In this document: positions 1-10,573 of the stretch, in pieces
Numbering within the stretch: position 1 is the first letter of the stretch
Layout of the letters: each line of letters opens with the position of its first letter
Source: Emiliania huxleyi CCMP1516
Lineage: Eukaryota > Haptophyta > Isochrysidales > Noelaerhabdaceae
Length of the DNA stretch: 64,000 nucleotides
Direction: 5' to 3'
Assembly (NCBI RefSeq): GCF_000372725.1
Contig: NW_005201183.1
Coordinates: forward strand, 50,062-114,061
Made by a program: the position numbers and the translations under genes
The notes under the pieces: generated by a model
Seen by the model: the letters and a program-made list of their open reading frames with translations, nothing else
Told to the model about the DNA's origin: nothing
The model's database searches: none

Positions 1-65
1 CTCCTAATCTTTTTCCCTCCCAGCCGACGCTCGCGCTAGAGCTCTTCTCGTCGCTCGCCTCTCGG

Positions 66-498
66 ATGCTCGTCGGTCGAGGCGTCGTGTGTGCCCTCTG
101 CGTCGCCGCCTCGACATTCCATCCTCCGGCACTCGCTGCACAAATTGACAGCAGCTCGCCGGCCGCAGTCGCTGCTATCTCGACGGACAGCGCGCCCGCG
201 CGAAGCCGGGACGGCCGGTTCGTCGAGGTTACAAAGCAGCAGGCTGAGGCACTCAGGGAAGCGGCGAGCAAGGAGAAGTTGCCGACACCGCCGCCCGGGT
301 CGGACCTCGAGCAGATGCTTTCGGCCGGGGGCGGCGGCAGCACCGATCCACGGGCCCATGCGAGGTGAGAGTGTGAGTCTGAGACGCGCGCCGCGCCGAA
401 CCACTTGTTACTTTTTACAATCGAATCTCATCTCCGGCAGAGCGCCGCCGCAGGGGCGGTCGGCAGCGCCAGGTGGCTCCGCACAGCATACGCGCTGA
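66..498 (+). CDS. Small putative secreted or organelle-targeted protein (left copy)
   Basis: I do not recognise the family. The first exon (66-364) starts MLVGRGVVCALC and has a hydrophobic, Ala/Cys-rich N terminus ending ALAA-QIDSS, which looks like a cleaved signal sequence. It then has a short charged region (VTKQQAEALREAASKEK) that could be helical. A good donor (GAG|GTGAGAG) at 365 and an acceptor (CTCCGGCAG) at 440 define a 76-bp intron. Splicing keeps the frame to a stop at 496-498, giving about 118 residues. The second exon overlaps the 3' end of the coiled-coil gene on the other strand, so the two genes would converge tail to tail. The Ala-rich composition makes a false gene possible. 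Confidence 0.45.
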
Positions 499-2728
499 CT
501 GCGCGCATGACTCTATCGTTATGGTCCGCCGCCATGGCTGCTCCTCGGCGCCTCCCGCCGCCGGACGGGTCGGCTTCCGAGCCTGCGCGCCGCTCGACGG
601 CGTCGCGGTTCGCGCCTGGCGATGCAGGGGTGCTACGTCGGAAGGGAAGGGGCGGAGTGCGGCGGAGGAGGCCCGCACCGCGGCGACGCTCGAGCTCGCG
701 CCGGGCTGCCGCCTCCTCGCGCGTGCCGGCTGTCCCTCGCGGGAGCCGCGCCTCCGCCGCCTCCGCCGCGCGCGGCGCCTCCTCCGGTGCGCGAGGAAGC
801 TTTGCCGGCGCCCCTTCTGCAGGGCCCGACCCGGCCGCCGCCGCCGCCGCCTCCCGCCCGCCCTCCGCCCAGCGCTGGAGGGCCGCCTCGGCGGCATCTA
901 CCCACGCGGGCCCGCGACCGCCCTGCTCCGCGCCGCCTCCCGCCACCGCCTCCCCGCCCCACCGGCCGGCCAAGCCCGCCGTGGCGAGCAGCCGGCGAAG
1001 CGCCTAAACGTGTCAGCAAGAGCTCGCGTCTGATGACCTAGGGTTAGGCTTAGGGTTAGGGTGAGGGTTAGGCTTAGGGTTAGGGTTAGGGTTAGGGTTA
1101 GGGTTAGGGTTAGGGTTAGGGTTAGGGTTAGGGTTAGGGTTAGGGTTAGGGTTAGGGTTAGGGTTAGGCTTAGGCTTAGGGTTAGGGTTAGGGTTAGGGT
1201 TAGGGTTAGGGTTAGGGTTAGGGTTAGGGTTAGGGTTAGGGTTAGGCTTAGGGTTAGGGTTAGGGTTAGGGTTAGGGTTAGGGTTAGGGTTAGGCCTAGG
1301 GTTAGGGTTAGGCTTAGGGTTAGGGTTAGGGTTAGCAAGCGCCTAGCAGTTAAAGCAAGAGCTCGCTTCTGAGGCCCACGGCCCACGAGCGACAGCAGCC
1401 GGCGAGAGGCGCCTCGGTCGCTCGGTCGGCGCTAGGCGGGAGATATGGGGAGATATGGGGAGATATGGGGAGATATGAGGCGCCTCGGTCGCTCGGTCGG
1501 CGCGTGCTGCTTCCTCCACCGCCTCGAGGCTGGCCGCCTCGAGCCTCCTCCGCAGCGCGAGCACCTGCAGGGCGGGAGCAGGGTGGGAAGGGCGGGGATG
1601 CGGGAGCAGGGCGGGAAGGGCGGGGATGCGGGAGCAGGGCGGGAGGGGCGGGGATGCGGGGCAGGGCGGGAAGGGCCGCCGGCAAGCGGCGCGAGGCAAA
1701 CGCGCCTCCGCGGAAGCCGCGGCGGCGGCGGCCGACGCCTCCTCTGCCGCCTCCTCCGCCGCGCCCGCCCGCCGGAGCAGCGCCGCCTCGTCGACTGCGC
1801 CGCAGGCTGCCGCCGCCGCGCCGCCGGGGCCCGCTCCGGGGGCTCCAGACTCACCGCCGCCGCCGCCGCCGCCGCCTCCCTCGCTCCCGCCCCCGCCAGT
1901 GTCGGACGGCCCATCGCGTCGCTCGAGCGCGGCGGGCAGGAGAGAGCCGCCGCCCGCACGCTCCGGCGCGGTCGACTGCGGCGCGGCCGGCTGCAGCGCC
2001 AGGGACTGCAGCGCCGCCTCGGCACGAAGCGAGCGCGACTCGGCGGCGTCCGCCTGTTCACAGCAGTGGGTGTGAAGAGACGCCGTTCACACCCCTAAAC
2101 TCTGCGCGACTCGGCGGCGTCCGCCCTCGCCGTCGCCTCTGCCGCCGCCGCACGCGCCTCCGCCACCTGCTCCGCCGCCTCCGCCACCGCCTCGGCCGCC
2201 GCCTCCGCCCGCCGCCTCCCCTCGGCCGCCTCCAGCCTCGCCGCCGCCGCCGCCGCCTCCGCCTCCTGCCGCTCCGCCTCCGCCTCGATGCGGCCGCGCC
2301 GCGCCTCCGCCACCCACGCGGCGCAGGCGGCGGCCGAGGCAAGGCCCTGCTGCGCCGCCTCGAAGGGATGGAGGTCCGGGGCCGGGTCGGGGATGCGCAT
2401 TCCCGAAGCCCCGCACGGGGCGAAGGAGGCGGAGGCCGAGGCAAAGACGGTGTCGTCGGCGCGCCGCCGGCTGCTCCCCCGCGGAGAGCGGCGTGCCGCG
2501 CCCGCCTCGAGCGCTGCACCGCCCGCCGCTGCAGCCGCAGCTGCCGTCTCGAAGCGCGCCCGCGCCGCCGCCTCTGCCGCCGAGTGCCGGAGGACCGACG
2601 CGGCGGCGGCTTCGAGGCGAGCGCGCGCCTCTACCTGGCACCGCTGGTTCTGACGGTCGCATATGTCGTAGCCATGCGAGGCCGTCGGCGGCGGCAGCGG
2701 CGGCGGCGGTGGAGCTCGTGGCGGTGGT

Positions 2729-2766
<38 letters not shown>

Positions 2767-2967
2767 AGATGCAGCAGCGGCGGCGGTGGTTGAGGCGGCG
2801 GCGGCGGCGGCGGCAACTGCGGCAGCCTTTGCACGTGCAAGCGCCTTTTGCTTTGAAGCTAGGCTGGCTTCGAGCGCCTCGCAGCGTCGCTTCGCGGAGG
2901 CGGCCTCTCGACGAGCCGCGCCGGCTGCCGCCTCGGGCGACGGCCGGCGCGACCTGCGAGTCGACAT
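428..2967 (-). CDS. Ala-rich coiled-coil protein with inserted introns (left copy)
   Basis: Exon 1 starts at 2,967 (MSTRRSRRPSPEAAAG) and is rich in Ala, Arg and Glu with heptad-like stretches (AEAERQEAEAAAAAARLEAAEGRR), a His/Pro-rich low-complexity stretch and a DICDRQNQRC segment. A 71-bp insertion at 2,054-2,124 must be removed to keep the frame. Further downstream lie GGGAGATAT repeats, a GGGCGGGAAGG minisatellite and a TTAGGG array, so the exon structure of the last 1.2 kb is uncertain. The likely last exon (973-428) resumes the same composition and ends ALCRR. It is probably a structural or scaffold protein; no enzyme motif is seen. The alternative is partial low-complexity overprediction. 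Confidence 0.6.
1040..1336 (+). repeat. Interstitial TTAGGG array (left copy)
   Basis: About 300 bp of TTAGGG with scattered TTAGGC and similar variants, lying inside the 3' half of the coiled-coil gene. It is flanked by two copies of an exon-like segment containing CAGAAGCGAGCTC, at about 1,340-1,372 and 1,005-1,035. The G-rich strand points inward, away from the near end of the window, so it is not a terminal telomere. Confidence 0.9.
1436..1690. repeat. Minisatellites GGGAGATAT and GGGCGGGAAGG inside the coiled-coil gene (left copy)
   Basis: The stretch 1,438-1,480 holds four GGGGAGATAT units between two copies of a segment reading GAGGCGCCTCGGTCGCTCGG. The stretch 1,570-1,680 holds a GC-rich repeat containing GCGGGAAGGGCGGGGATGCG. 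Both probably lie in introns of the minus-strand gene. The right-arm equivalents are at about 50,770-50,885 and 50,970-51,018. Confidence 0.75.
2054..2124 (-). other. 71-bp hairpin-type introner (left copy)
   Basis: On the minus strand the left copy of the exon segment GCGGACGCCGCCGAGTCGCG is followed by a roughly 40-bp element beginning GGTGTGAAC and ending GTGAACAG, then the same exon segment again. Within the element, GTGTGAA and TTCACAC can pair. Removing exactly 71 bp (5' GC, 3' AG) keeps the frame of the coiled-coil protein; leaving it in shifts the frame. Confidence 0.75.
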
Positions 2968-3002
2968 ATTCGTTTGTTGTGTATTCGGGAAAATAAATGG
3001 TA

Positions 3003-3250
3003 ACTTTCTCAGCTCCCCGGCCCTGGATGTGAGGCTGCTGACTGCACTCCAAGTGCTCCAAAAACTCGGGGACCCGTGTTTACTTTAAGGCCCTTTCCCT
3101 GCGAACGCGCACCCCCGGGGCTAGGGCTCTCTTGCCCGCAACCCGACACCGATCATCCGGCCCGCTGGGTGCGCTTCTCAGCTCCTCGGCCCTGGATGTG
3201 AGGTTAATAACTGCACTCCAAGTGCTCCAAGTGCGGGCGCGGGTGCGGGA
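3003..3250 (+). repeat. Dispersed repeat unit and its tail copy
   Basis: A module containing CGTGTTTACTTTAAGGCCC, GAACGCGCACCCCC, GGGCTAGGGCTCTCTTGCC and GGCCCTGGATGTGAGG, and ending CACTCCAAGTGCTCC, is present at 3,060-3,235, with an extra tail copy at 3,010-3,060. Related copies occur at 45,000-45,170, 49,220-49,440 and, partly, 9,785-9,860 and 42,190-42,290. It has no coding potential that I can see and may be a non-autonomous mobile element or a shared gene-flank sequence. Confidence 0.7.
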
Positions 3251-3593
3251 TGCGGTGCGGTGCGTGCAATCGTGTGTTTGGCGTCATGTTGTGTGTGCCT
3301 TCGCTTGTTCCTATATTAACAACGAAGTCTAGCTCAAAAAATAAGAATTTTACAACAAAAGGCGGTCGCACGACACGATTCACGCGACAGGCGAGGCGCG
3401 GGCGACGGCTTCCTCAGAAGCCGTCGCCCGCACCACAGGAGCAGTCACACCACTCCCACTCCGGCGCCCACCCACTCCCCACCTCGACATCCCCACCCCA
3501 CCCCACAACCCCGCCCCCCCCCCGATAAGAAAACGAGAATGTTCAAAAACGGAGCTCGGATGACTCATGAGATCCGCTTGGCTTTGCACATCG
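3250..3593. other. Intergenic stretch with GC-rich hairpin and C-run
   Basis: No gene is seen. It contains an inverted repeat around 3,400-3,430 (GCGACGGCTTC / GAAGCCGTCGC) and a C-rich run at 3,505-3,525, 3' of the mannosyltransferase gene. Confidence 0.5.
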
Positions 3594-6513
3594 TCAGAAG
3601 AGGCTTGAGGCTGGCCGGCTCAGCGTGTACATGCCATCCACAAAGCGCGAATTGTTTTGAAGCCAAACCGGCCAATGCAGCACCGAAGCAAGGACCTTCT
3701 CCATCGCGCGCTCTGGGTTGGGCAGGCCCGCTGCAAGCTGCACGATGCCGTAGCGCAGCGTGTCGGCGTGTCCAGAGTTGTGGGCGTACCCAAAGCTGGT
3801 GAAGCGGTGCACGCGGCTCTTGGGCACGAACAGCTGTACCGCCAGGGACTGGATAATCAGGTCATTCCACCGACTCATGAACATAAGGCCTGACTCATCG
3901 AGTTCGTGGAGCAAGTTCTGTATATCTGGCTCCAGGAAGCGCTCGATGTTGGCCACAAAGAAGTTGTTATAGAAACCGAAGAAATCCTTGCCGCAGTTCT
4001 CGTGCAAGAAGCTGCGTTCGCGGCATGCGTTCGCCTCGAAGAGCCACTTTGGCTGCAGCTTCATTTTGCTCACGTACAGATTGACCCATTCCCACCACTT
4101 GTCGCCATAATTTCCGTTGCCGTCCCAGCCGCCGCGCTCCATGGCCACATTTCGGTACGCGTAGTCGAAGCCGCGCGAGCGCATGAAGGAGAAGAGGTTG
4201 AAAGGGATCTCACTCAGCAGGAGCGAGTCGTCGTCGAGCCGGCACACCCACTTGTACCCCATATCGTGAAGCGTCGGCCAGATCCGCACGGCGTACCACC
4301 GGATCATCATTCGGTATCCATCCGACTCTGTCGATCTCCAAGCGGAGCGGTTCGACAGGGCCAACCACTCCGGGTAGACCTTCCAGTTGTCGCCCTTGAG
4401 GTGCAGGAAGCGGATTTCTCTCCGGCCCGCGGCAACGGCCTCTTGTGTCTGGGCATCGAAGTCGCCCGAGTGACAAATGCGCACGTCGTCCCGCTCTCGC
4501 TTGTTGTAGTAATGGTAAAAGTAGCGCAATGTCCGCCTCAGGAGCGCCACCGAGTCACGACCGTATGAAGAGTGGTTACCGTTCTGCGCCAAGATCACAA
4601 AAACACCCCGCCCGCGCTCGGCGTGCATCCTCTCAGCGCTGCTGCCTTGGCTCGCTGTTCCGTTAAATTCCGCAGGAGCGCTGGGAATGACGGCTTCCTG
4701 CGCGGCACACTCAGCCGTCTCGCGATGCAGACCGATCTCGTAGCAGCAGATACTCGGGTCTAGACCAAGCTGGGCGAGAATCGGATGGACAGTGCGGTCC
4801 CACGCTGCGCCTGGATTGGCGTGCAGGTACCAGAAGCGGAAGCCCATCTTGACGACGTAGAGATCCCAAAAGGCCGCCATGCGCCTCAGGTCAGCCGTGG
4901 TGTTCATCTGCAGCGTTCGCGACACGTGTATCTCCAGGATTATGGTGCAGACCTTTTCAAGTACTGAGGGCATGCGAGTTGCGGCGTCGACGAACGCCTC
5001 CCATTCGCATCCTTCGCAGTCGATCTTGAGAAGCTGGATGAGCCGCGTGGTGTGACCGAGCCTCTCGCGAATTGCGTCGAATGGCAGCACCTCACCACCG
5101 AGCGCTCCATAGCCTGCCGTTACAAGGGAGCCCGCTTTTCCGCGGAGCGCGCCCAGCCCCATGAAGTGGAAGTGCACATTCTTGGTCTTATGCGCCTCGT
5201 GAGCAGCCCGCGTCCGGGTCGTCGGGTCGAAGGCGTGCACCTCGAAGCCCCTCGATGCGGCCCAGTCTTCAAAAGTCCACTGGTTAGCGATGCCAAACGA
5301 GTAAACGAGCCTACCCGCCGCTGCCACGGGGAGATACGAATCGCACAGGAGCGTTGCATCTGACTCGCATCTTCCCAGTAGAGCTTTGCGTCTGTTGCAG
5401 GCCGTCGGTGCCTCAATCAACGCGCTCGGACACCGCGATGTGCTCGGGTCCTTGTTGCAACAGTGGGCCCACATGGGGTGCGCGAACCAGCTGGCGCTCG
5501 GACTGCTCACCCACCACCCCGCCGTCTCGATGCACGGAGCATTGACCTGTACCGAGCGCCACAGACCTTTGTGTGGGTTGCGCCACAACATGGCCTCCTC
5601 CGCAGTGAACCCGTCCGCCAGCGCGGTCCTGAGCGAGCGCGTCGCTTCGAGGCTTGGGCAAGCCTGGAACCCCGCGAGCACGCTCACAAAGTCGACCAGC
5701 TGCGTTAATGCGCTGGCTGGCATTGAATGAAATACCCACTGCGTTGCCAGGTATTGAGTCAACGGGTGGTCTGGTGGGGCGCAGGAGCAGTTGTACGCTG
5801 GGAGACCAGGCGGATGTCCGCAGCGCACCCTGTGCCCTGCACAACGAAACACGCCTCTGCAGTTTGCGACCCACATGCTTCCGCGCGCATGGTCACACCC
5901 AAAGCTTCGCCCATGCTCACACTGCGCCTTGCTCGTCTGCCTCACGAGCTTGCAGCCCTGCAGCCCTAGTCTGGCCTTCACAGGAGCGGTCGGGAGGGCC
6001 GTCGCGTCGGGCACAACGATCGAAGAGAGGAGCCCGTCAGAGCCGCGCGAGGAATAGGCGAAGGCGCCGCCGCTCGCGCCCGCGATGAGGCAGGTGAAGA
6101 CGGTGCAGAGCACGTTGTGCCAGCAGAGCTTGGGCCACGAGAGCCAGCCGGAGGCGGAGACGGAGCTCTTCCGCGTGGCAGTCGTGGTCGTCTTGGGGTT
6201 GACCGTCTTGGGCTTGACCGTCGCGCCCTGAACAGGGGCGCGATACTGGCTGTGAGCGGTGAGCAGTTGGCGGAAGCCGCACAGGCGGCGAGAGCACCGA
6301 GTTTGTGGCCGACGGCGTGGAGCCGCGGGGCGCCTTGCCATGCCAGGCGCTCGCCGCCGGGGCGGGCTCCTCCTCCGGAAACTTCTTGATCGACCGCAGC
6401 GTCTCGACCGCCGCCGGCTTGAGGGCCGTGGCGACCTTGGTGGCTGGCACCGGGTCGTTCTTGATGGCCGGTGCCGGTGCTGGCGGTGCCGGTGTCGCCG
6501 GTGTTTTTGCCAT
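3594..6513 (-). CDS. FkbM-like methyltransferase fused to GT15 mannosyltransferase (left copy)
   Basis: A predicted type II Golgi membrane protein of about 960 residues. A Pro/Ala/Lys-rich cytoplasmic tail (MAKTPATPAP) is followed by one membrane helix (WHNVLCTVFTCLIAGASGGAF). The middle part looks like an FkbM/METTL24-type methyltransferase: LVYSFGIANQWTFED, FEVHAFDPTTRT, LLKIDCEGCEWEAF. The C-terminal 350 residues match KRE2/MNT1 alpha-mannosyltransferases (GT15): VCRLDDDSLLL (DxD-like), FYNNFFVANIERFL, SRWNDLIIQSLAVQLFVPKS. A 37-bp intron at 6,246-6,282 (GT-AG) is needed to join the N-terminal tail in frame; an alternative start inside (MARRPAAPRRR, 6,341) needs no intron. Compared with the right copy it has 21 extra bases in the Pro-rich tail and lacks one Lys-rich insert. 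Confidence 0.85.
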
Positions 6514-6634
6514 CCTTGAGCGAGACGGGCTCGCAGTTCGAGTCACCGTTCACAGTTGTGGCTGCGAATTGGACTTGGCTAGGTGGGATGCAAAGGCCGA
6601 CAGGGGAACGCGATTTTATTTTTCTTTTTGTGGT

Positions 6635-6660
6635 GTCAAGGGCGCCTAAAAGAAGGCGCC
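6635..6660 (-). promoter_or_regulatory. Conserved hairpin motif upstream of the mannosyltransferase (left copy)
   Basis: On the minus strand this reads GGCGCCTTCTTTTAGGCGCC followed by CTTGAC, about 120 bp upstream of the ATG. The ends can pair (GGCGCC is self-complementary). The same motif, with one base changed, lies upstream of the unrelated RCC1 gene at 61,246. Confidence 0.5.
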
Positions 6661-7910
6661 ACCGCCCGCGTTTATGTATGCTATGACTCGGCTTTTCAAA
6701 CGCTGTTGCAATGCAACACACACAGGTACAGTTCTTCTCAGTACTTTACCATCTCACTCACGCGCTGCTGCGTCCACAAGTGCCAAATCATCTCGCCGTA
6801 AATGAAAAGGGCAAGTCCTCCTCCTCCTCCCCACCGCCCTCCGTCGCCGGAGCGCGCGCCCCCACCATCAGCCGGCCCAGCTCCGCCTGCCAAGCCCACG
6901 CCTCACCCGCGCCTTCCCTCGCGGGTGCCGTCGCGCCGCGCGCGCCCAACTCTGCTGGCACACGGCACGCGTCGTCATTCAGCCGCGGAGAACAGGCGGT
7001 GCTGTGCGCGAACGCGCGCGATCTCGTACTTTCAAGGCTGGATCCGGCCATTCCAAGGGTATACCTTTGAGAATCCCCAGCGTCCCTCCCTCCTAGTCAC
7101 AATCTCAATATCTCGACTCTCCAACACGAAGTGCTGCGATCGGGGGTGGCCCATTTTTTCCCTTCCCCCTCGGGAGAGGGCCGAAGAGAGGCGCCCGTGG
7201 GGACCCCGCAATTCCATTCCCCCCTCGGAGGGCCGGACTGAGGCGTCGAGGGCCCCGCTCTTTCCTTCGCATAGTGGCCACTCTTCGGATCGCTGGTCGA
7301 GCGACCCGGGGCGGATGCCCCGCGCGCCTGACCCAGGCGCGAAAACGAATCTGCGAGGCGTGGCCGCTCATGCGGCCCGATGGGGAGGAGCGGGGCGGAC
7401 TACGGGGATCGGCTTCTTACACAGCCCTTCCCTGCAGCGAGCCACCTCCAACCCACCCGCGCTAGGTCTCGGGTTTGACGCATGGGGTCACTCCCGCGAA
7501 ACTCGTGAACTAGCCGGGGCAGTCGGAGAAGGGGCAACTCCGTGCACTGACGGTCGGCCGCCAGAAAACACGCCTGCGTGGATCGCGTCACACCAATCCT
7601 CTCGCTACCCAACGCGGCCAAAGGATATGCATAAAGGACAATCCTGGGGGGGGTTGTTTTTTGCTGTGCACGGCGTCTCTTGGAGCCGAGAGAACCTGTC
7701 GTCCGGACCGGCCGTAAACGTGTGCTCTGCGGCTCTGCTCTCTGGCTGCAGCTCGTCCCCCGGGACCTAGTACGGGTCAGCCCCGCGCGACCTCGGGAAC
7801 TAGCCGGTCCCCGCGTCCCTTGAGGCTGGCTGCTGCTCCGGTGGTCACGCTGCCCTGGACGCTGGGGAGCGTGGACTCGCCTCGTCGAACGGGCACAGCG
7901 GCGCCGCACG
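6661..7910. other. Divergent intergenic region (left copy)
   Basis: Lies between two divergently transcribed genes. Open frames here are GC-rich, poorly structured and not supported by any motif. No tRNA or rRNA was recognised. The right-arm counterpart (about 43,452-45,763) carries about 1.07 kb of additional DNA. Confidence 0.5.
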
Positions 7911-8924
7911 ATGGCGGGGGTCGCAGTGTGCATCACGGGGCAGCTGCGAGCGTGGAGGCTGGTGGCAAGCCATCTGGTCCAGATCGTGCGGCCGCGGAGC
8001 GGTGCGGCCGACGCCTTCTTCTGCGGTCCGCGCGACAGCGACTTCCTCTCAGCGCGCGCATTCTTGCGGCGCAAGCTGCTGGTGGCGGAGACAAGCATGC
8101 TCGTCTACGCGAGCGCGGTGCGGGTGGCTCCCAATGCCACTTGCACAGCTGAGCGCCTCCTCTCTGCGTGCGACCGGGGCAACTGCAGCCGCAACGGGCT
8201 CCTACAGTTCAACGGCTCGGCGCTGCCACGGCTGTCGCGGTGCGGGTCCAGATCGCCCACGGAGTGCAGCGGCGCGCGCTCCTTCCTCGTGCAGAGCTTC
8301 CAGCAAGCGGCGTGCCGGCGCATGCTTCTCGCTCGCGAGGCGCGCGACGGGCGCCCGTTCAGCGCGGTCGTCCGCCTGCGTCCCGACACGGTGCTGCTGC
8401 AGCGAGGGGCGCTCGAGCAGCTGCACGGCATCCGCCCCGCGCCCGCCGCGCACAGGGTCCTCCATCTGTGCGACTACCTGCAAGCGGGCGGGCGCGACGC
8501 CATGCTCGCGGTGCTGCGCACGATGGCGTCGTACGACGCGGCCGCGGCGCGTGGGCAGGTCATGCCAGACCTGTTCGGCGTGATGGCCGCGCTCGCGCAG
8601 GCGGTCAAGGCGCCCTTTGAGAGGCTGGCGCTGGCGGGGAAGCCGCTGGCGTGCTGCCTGGCGCGAACGGCGCGCGACCCTGCCAACCGCTCCTCCACAT
8701 GCTTCGCCGTCGTGTGCGAGAGCGCGGGGTTCGGCCTGCGAGCCGACACGCCGCAGCCTGGCGCCCCCACGCGCCAAGCGTCGGTCACGGGGTACAAGGC
8801 GATCACGGGTCCTGGGCCGGACGGCCTCTGGGCGGCCGCGCGCGGCCTCGGATGGCGCTACGGCCCGTCGGCGTGCGGCGTGTGCCGGCCGGGGAATGAA
8901 AGGAAGCGGAGCGGCGTGCGGTGA
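7911..8924 (+). CDS. Small glycosyltransferase-like protein (left copy)
   Basis: A single-exon protein of 337 residues starting MAGVAVCITGQLRAW. The opening hydrophobic strand ending CITGQLR, the later FSAVVRLRPDTVLL and the spaced Cys residues resemble algal and plant glycosyltransferase-like proteins that begin with an 'ItGq.R' strand; this is recognition by pattern, not a firm assignment. No signal peptide or membrane helix is clear at this start, so a missing upstream exon is possible. The left copy ends CRPGNERKRSGVR because about 70 bp present in the right copy are missing, probably by deletion between two GGGGA stretches. Confidence 0.55.
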   Translation: MAGVAVCITGQLRAWRLVASHLVQIVRPRSGAADAFFCGPRDSDFLSARAFLRRKLLVAETSMLVYASAVRVAPNATCTAERLLSACDRGNCSRNGLLQFNGSALPRLSRCGSRSPTECSGARSFLVQSFQQAACRRMLLAREARDGRPFSAVVRLRPDTVLLQRGALEQLHGIRPAPAAHRVLHLCDYLQAGGRDAMLAVLRTMASYDAAAARGQVMPDLFGVMAALAQAVKAPFERLALAGKPLACCLARTARDPANRSSTCFAVVCESAGFGLRADTPQPGAPTRQASVTGYKAITGPGPDGLWAAARGLGWRYGPSACGVCRPGNERKRSGVR

Positions 8925-9030
8925 GGTCCCAAGCTGGTGGTCGTTCGGCACAACTATGGTCACTCTGGGAGACGTCCCTAAACCCCAAAAAGCACGATTC
9001 TGAAGTTGGGCCCTCTGACTGCACTCCAAG

Positions 9031-9782
9031 GCTCGTTGAGCGAGTATATGGGCCACGATGTCTCAAAGATGAGGGGTTTTGACTCCTATAGGCTCCTGAC
9101 GCTATCCCTGGCAGCTCTAATGACCGGGATCAGTAGTGCTATGATAGAGGGTGCCCAGACTAGCGCAGGAGCTGCCACACTCGCCCGGACCGTCCCCCTC
9201 TGGGGCCGGTTCCGCAGCCAGCGAGAGCCGACAGCGGGGCCGTGCCGCGGGTGCCTACTGCCGAGTGCCACAAACACTGCGCCGTCCCGCCACCACCTAC
9301 AGGCTGTCTTGTGTGATGGTTGGGATGTCCAAACGCCACCATCTTGGCTCTTGCGACCTCAAACCCGCGAGCTGTATGGGTGGTCCTGACGTCGACAGAC
9401 GCCCGATGACCACGGTGAAGCTGAGCCGGAACGCGTCGACAAGTCTCGTCTGAGCCCGTGGCGGTCGCCGGCTGAGTCGCTGTGCACGGACTGGTACCTC
9501 AGGCGTCACCTCCGCAGCCTCAGTTCTCAAACTCCACCACCTCCGCCAGGACGCCGTCGGTGGCACGTTCGGCGGCGTACTTTCTGCAGCTCCATCTCGA
9601 GTACGGCGTCGAGCCTACTCACTCCTGTTGGTTCGGCACACTCGGTGGGGTCCACTGAGTGTGCCGAACGCGCGAGCGGTGCGTCCCGGCAGCGCGCGCA
9701 GGCTGCGGAGCTGCAACAAACTCGAGACACGCTTTTTGGGACATTTTCGACGCTTTTGGCCCATATACTCGCACAACAAGCC
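9031..9782. mobile_element. Non-autonomous TIR element present only in the left arm
   Basis: A 752-bp segment interrupts sequence that is continuous in the right arm near 42,270. Its left end begins GCTCGTTGAGCGAGTATATG and its right end, read inward from the other side, begins GCTTGTTGTGCGAGTATATG; the match continues to about 25 bp with two mismatches. CCAA(G) flanks both sides, which may be a short target duplication. It has no long open frame. An internal inverted repeat (GGCACACTCGGTGG / CCACTGAGTGTGCC) lies near 9,635-9,670. This is a MITE-like DNA transposon. Confidence 0.85.
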
Positions 9783-10243
9783 CCAAGTGCTCCAAGTGCT
9801 TCGCGTTTCCTGGCGAACGCGCACCCCCCAGGGGGCTAGGGCTCTCTCTAGGTCTAGCCCGCAACCCGATCCCAATCGACGTGTACACCCTGGCGGTTCG
9901 GTTGCGGTTCGGGTTCTTGTTGTGAGCTGTGTGTGAGCTGTACACGGAGCGAGGGTCTGTACCGAGGCGTACAGGAACGGTACAAGCAAGACTGCGGCCC
10001 CCGGTTGGGACGAGTGCGCGACGCGGACGAACCGCTCAATAAGGTCGGGGCCCCGTCCCTGTCCGCTCTCTGTCGGCGGCCTGAGAGAATTTAAGCAATC
10101 CAAAGTTTTTGTTTGTTGCGCCTTGTGACGCGGCATGATTTCTTTCTCAGTGCACGCCAGAGAGAGAGATTTTTGAAACCCAACAAGAAATCACGGCTCT
10201 CACGCCAGTCCCGAAAGAAGGAAGAGAAGAAAACAGTCGAACC
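9783..10243. other. Upstream region of the PHD gene (left copy)
   Basis: No gene is supported. It contains part of the dispersed repeat (9,785-9,860) and imperfect short repeats of CTGTACA and GGTACAAG around 9,935-9,990. Confidence 0.4.
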
Positions 10244-10573
10244 ATGTGGTTAGCGTTAGGTAGGAAGGTGAAGAACAGCCAGGCTCGGACTGGACACCAA
10301 CGCGGTATGGGTGGACGCGAGACAGATGATGACGACGCACAAACCCGTGCCCATAAAATCAATTTTTTCTTGCAGGGTTTCCACTGTGACTCTTCAAATA
10401 AAAAGAATTCTGTGTCGCACAGTGCACAGCTGGCTGGACACAGCTGGCTGGACTGCTCCGTCATGATCGCGTGCGACGGGTGCGCCGACTGGTTCCACCC
10501 GGCTTGCGTCGGCATGACCATTAAGCAGGCCGCCGCACTAGATTCCTACGTGTGCGGCCAGTGCAAGCTGTGA
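10244..10573 (+). CDS. PHD zinc-finger protein, C-terminal exon (left copy)
   Basis: The last 50 residues form the second half of a PHD finger: WLDCSVMIACDGCADWFHPACVGM followed by SYVCGQC at the C terminus. PHD fingers read histone tail marks in chromatin. The first Cys pair of the usual C4HC3 pattern is not obvious in the same frame, and a possible acceptor (TTCTTGCAG, near 10,376) precedes the domain. This is therefore probably the last exon of a larger gene whose upstream exons I could not identify. The start at 10,244 is the first ATG in frame and may not be the real start. Confidence 0.6.
   Translation: MWLALGRKVKNSQARTGHQRGMGGRETDDDDAQTRAHKINFFLQGFHCDSSNKKNSVSHSAQLAGHSWLDCSVMIACDGCADWFHPACVGMTIKQAAALDSYVCGQCKL

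Noticed and set aside
1040-1336. TTAGGG array as a chromosome end
   Set aside because: The G-strand runs inward from the near window edge, coding-like sequence continues on both sides, and a mirror copy lies at 51,115-51,262, so it is interstitial.
1465-2793. Very long Arg/Pro/Ser-rich open frames opposite the coiled-coil gene
   Set aside because: They are composition effects of GC-rich Ala/Glu codons on the other strand and show no domain or start context. The same applies to the mirror frames at 49,654-50,985.
7440-7640. Structured-looking GC-rich sequence as tRNA or rRNA
   Set aside because: No anticodon arm, T-loop motif or conserved rRNA core could be found on either strand.
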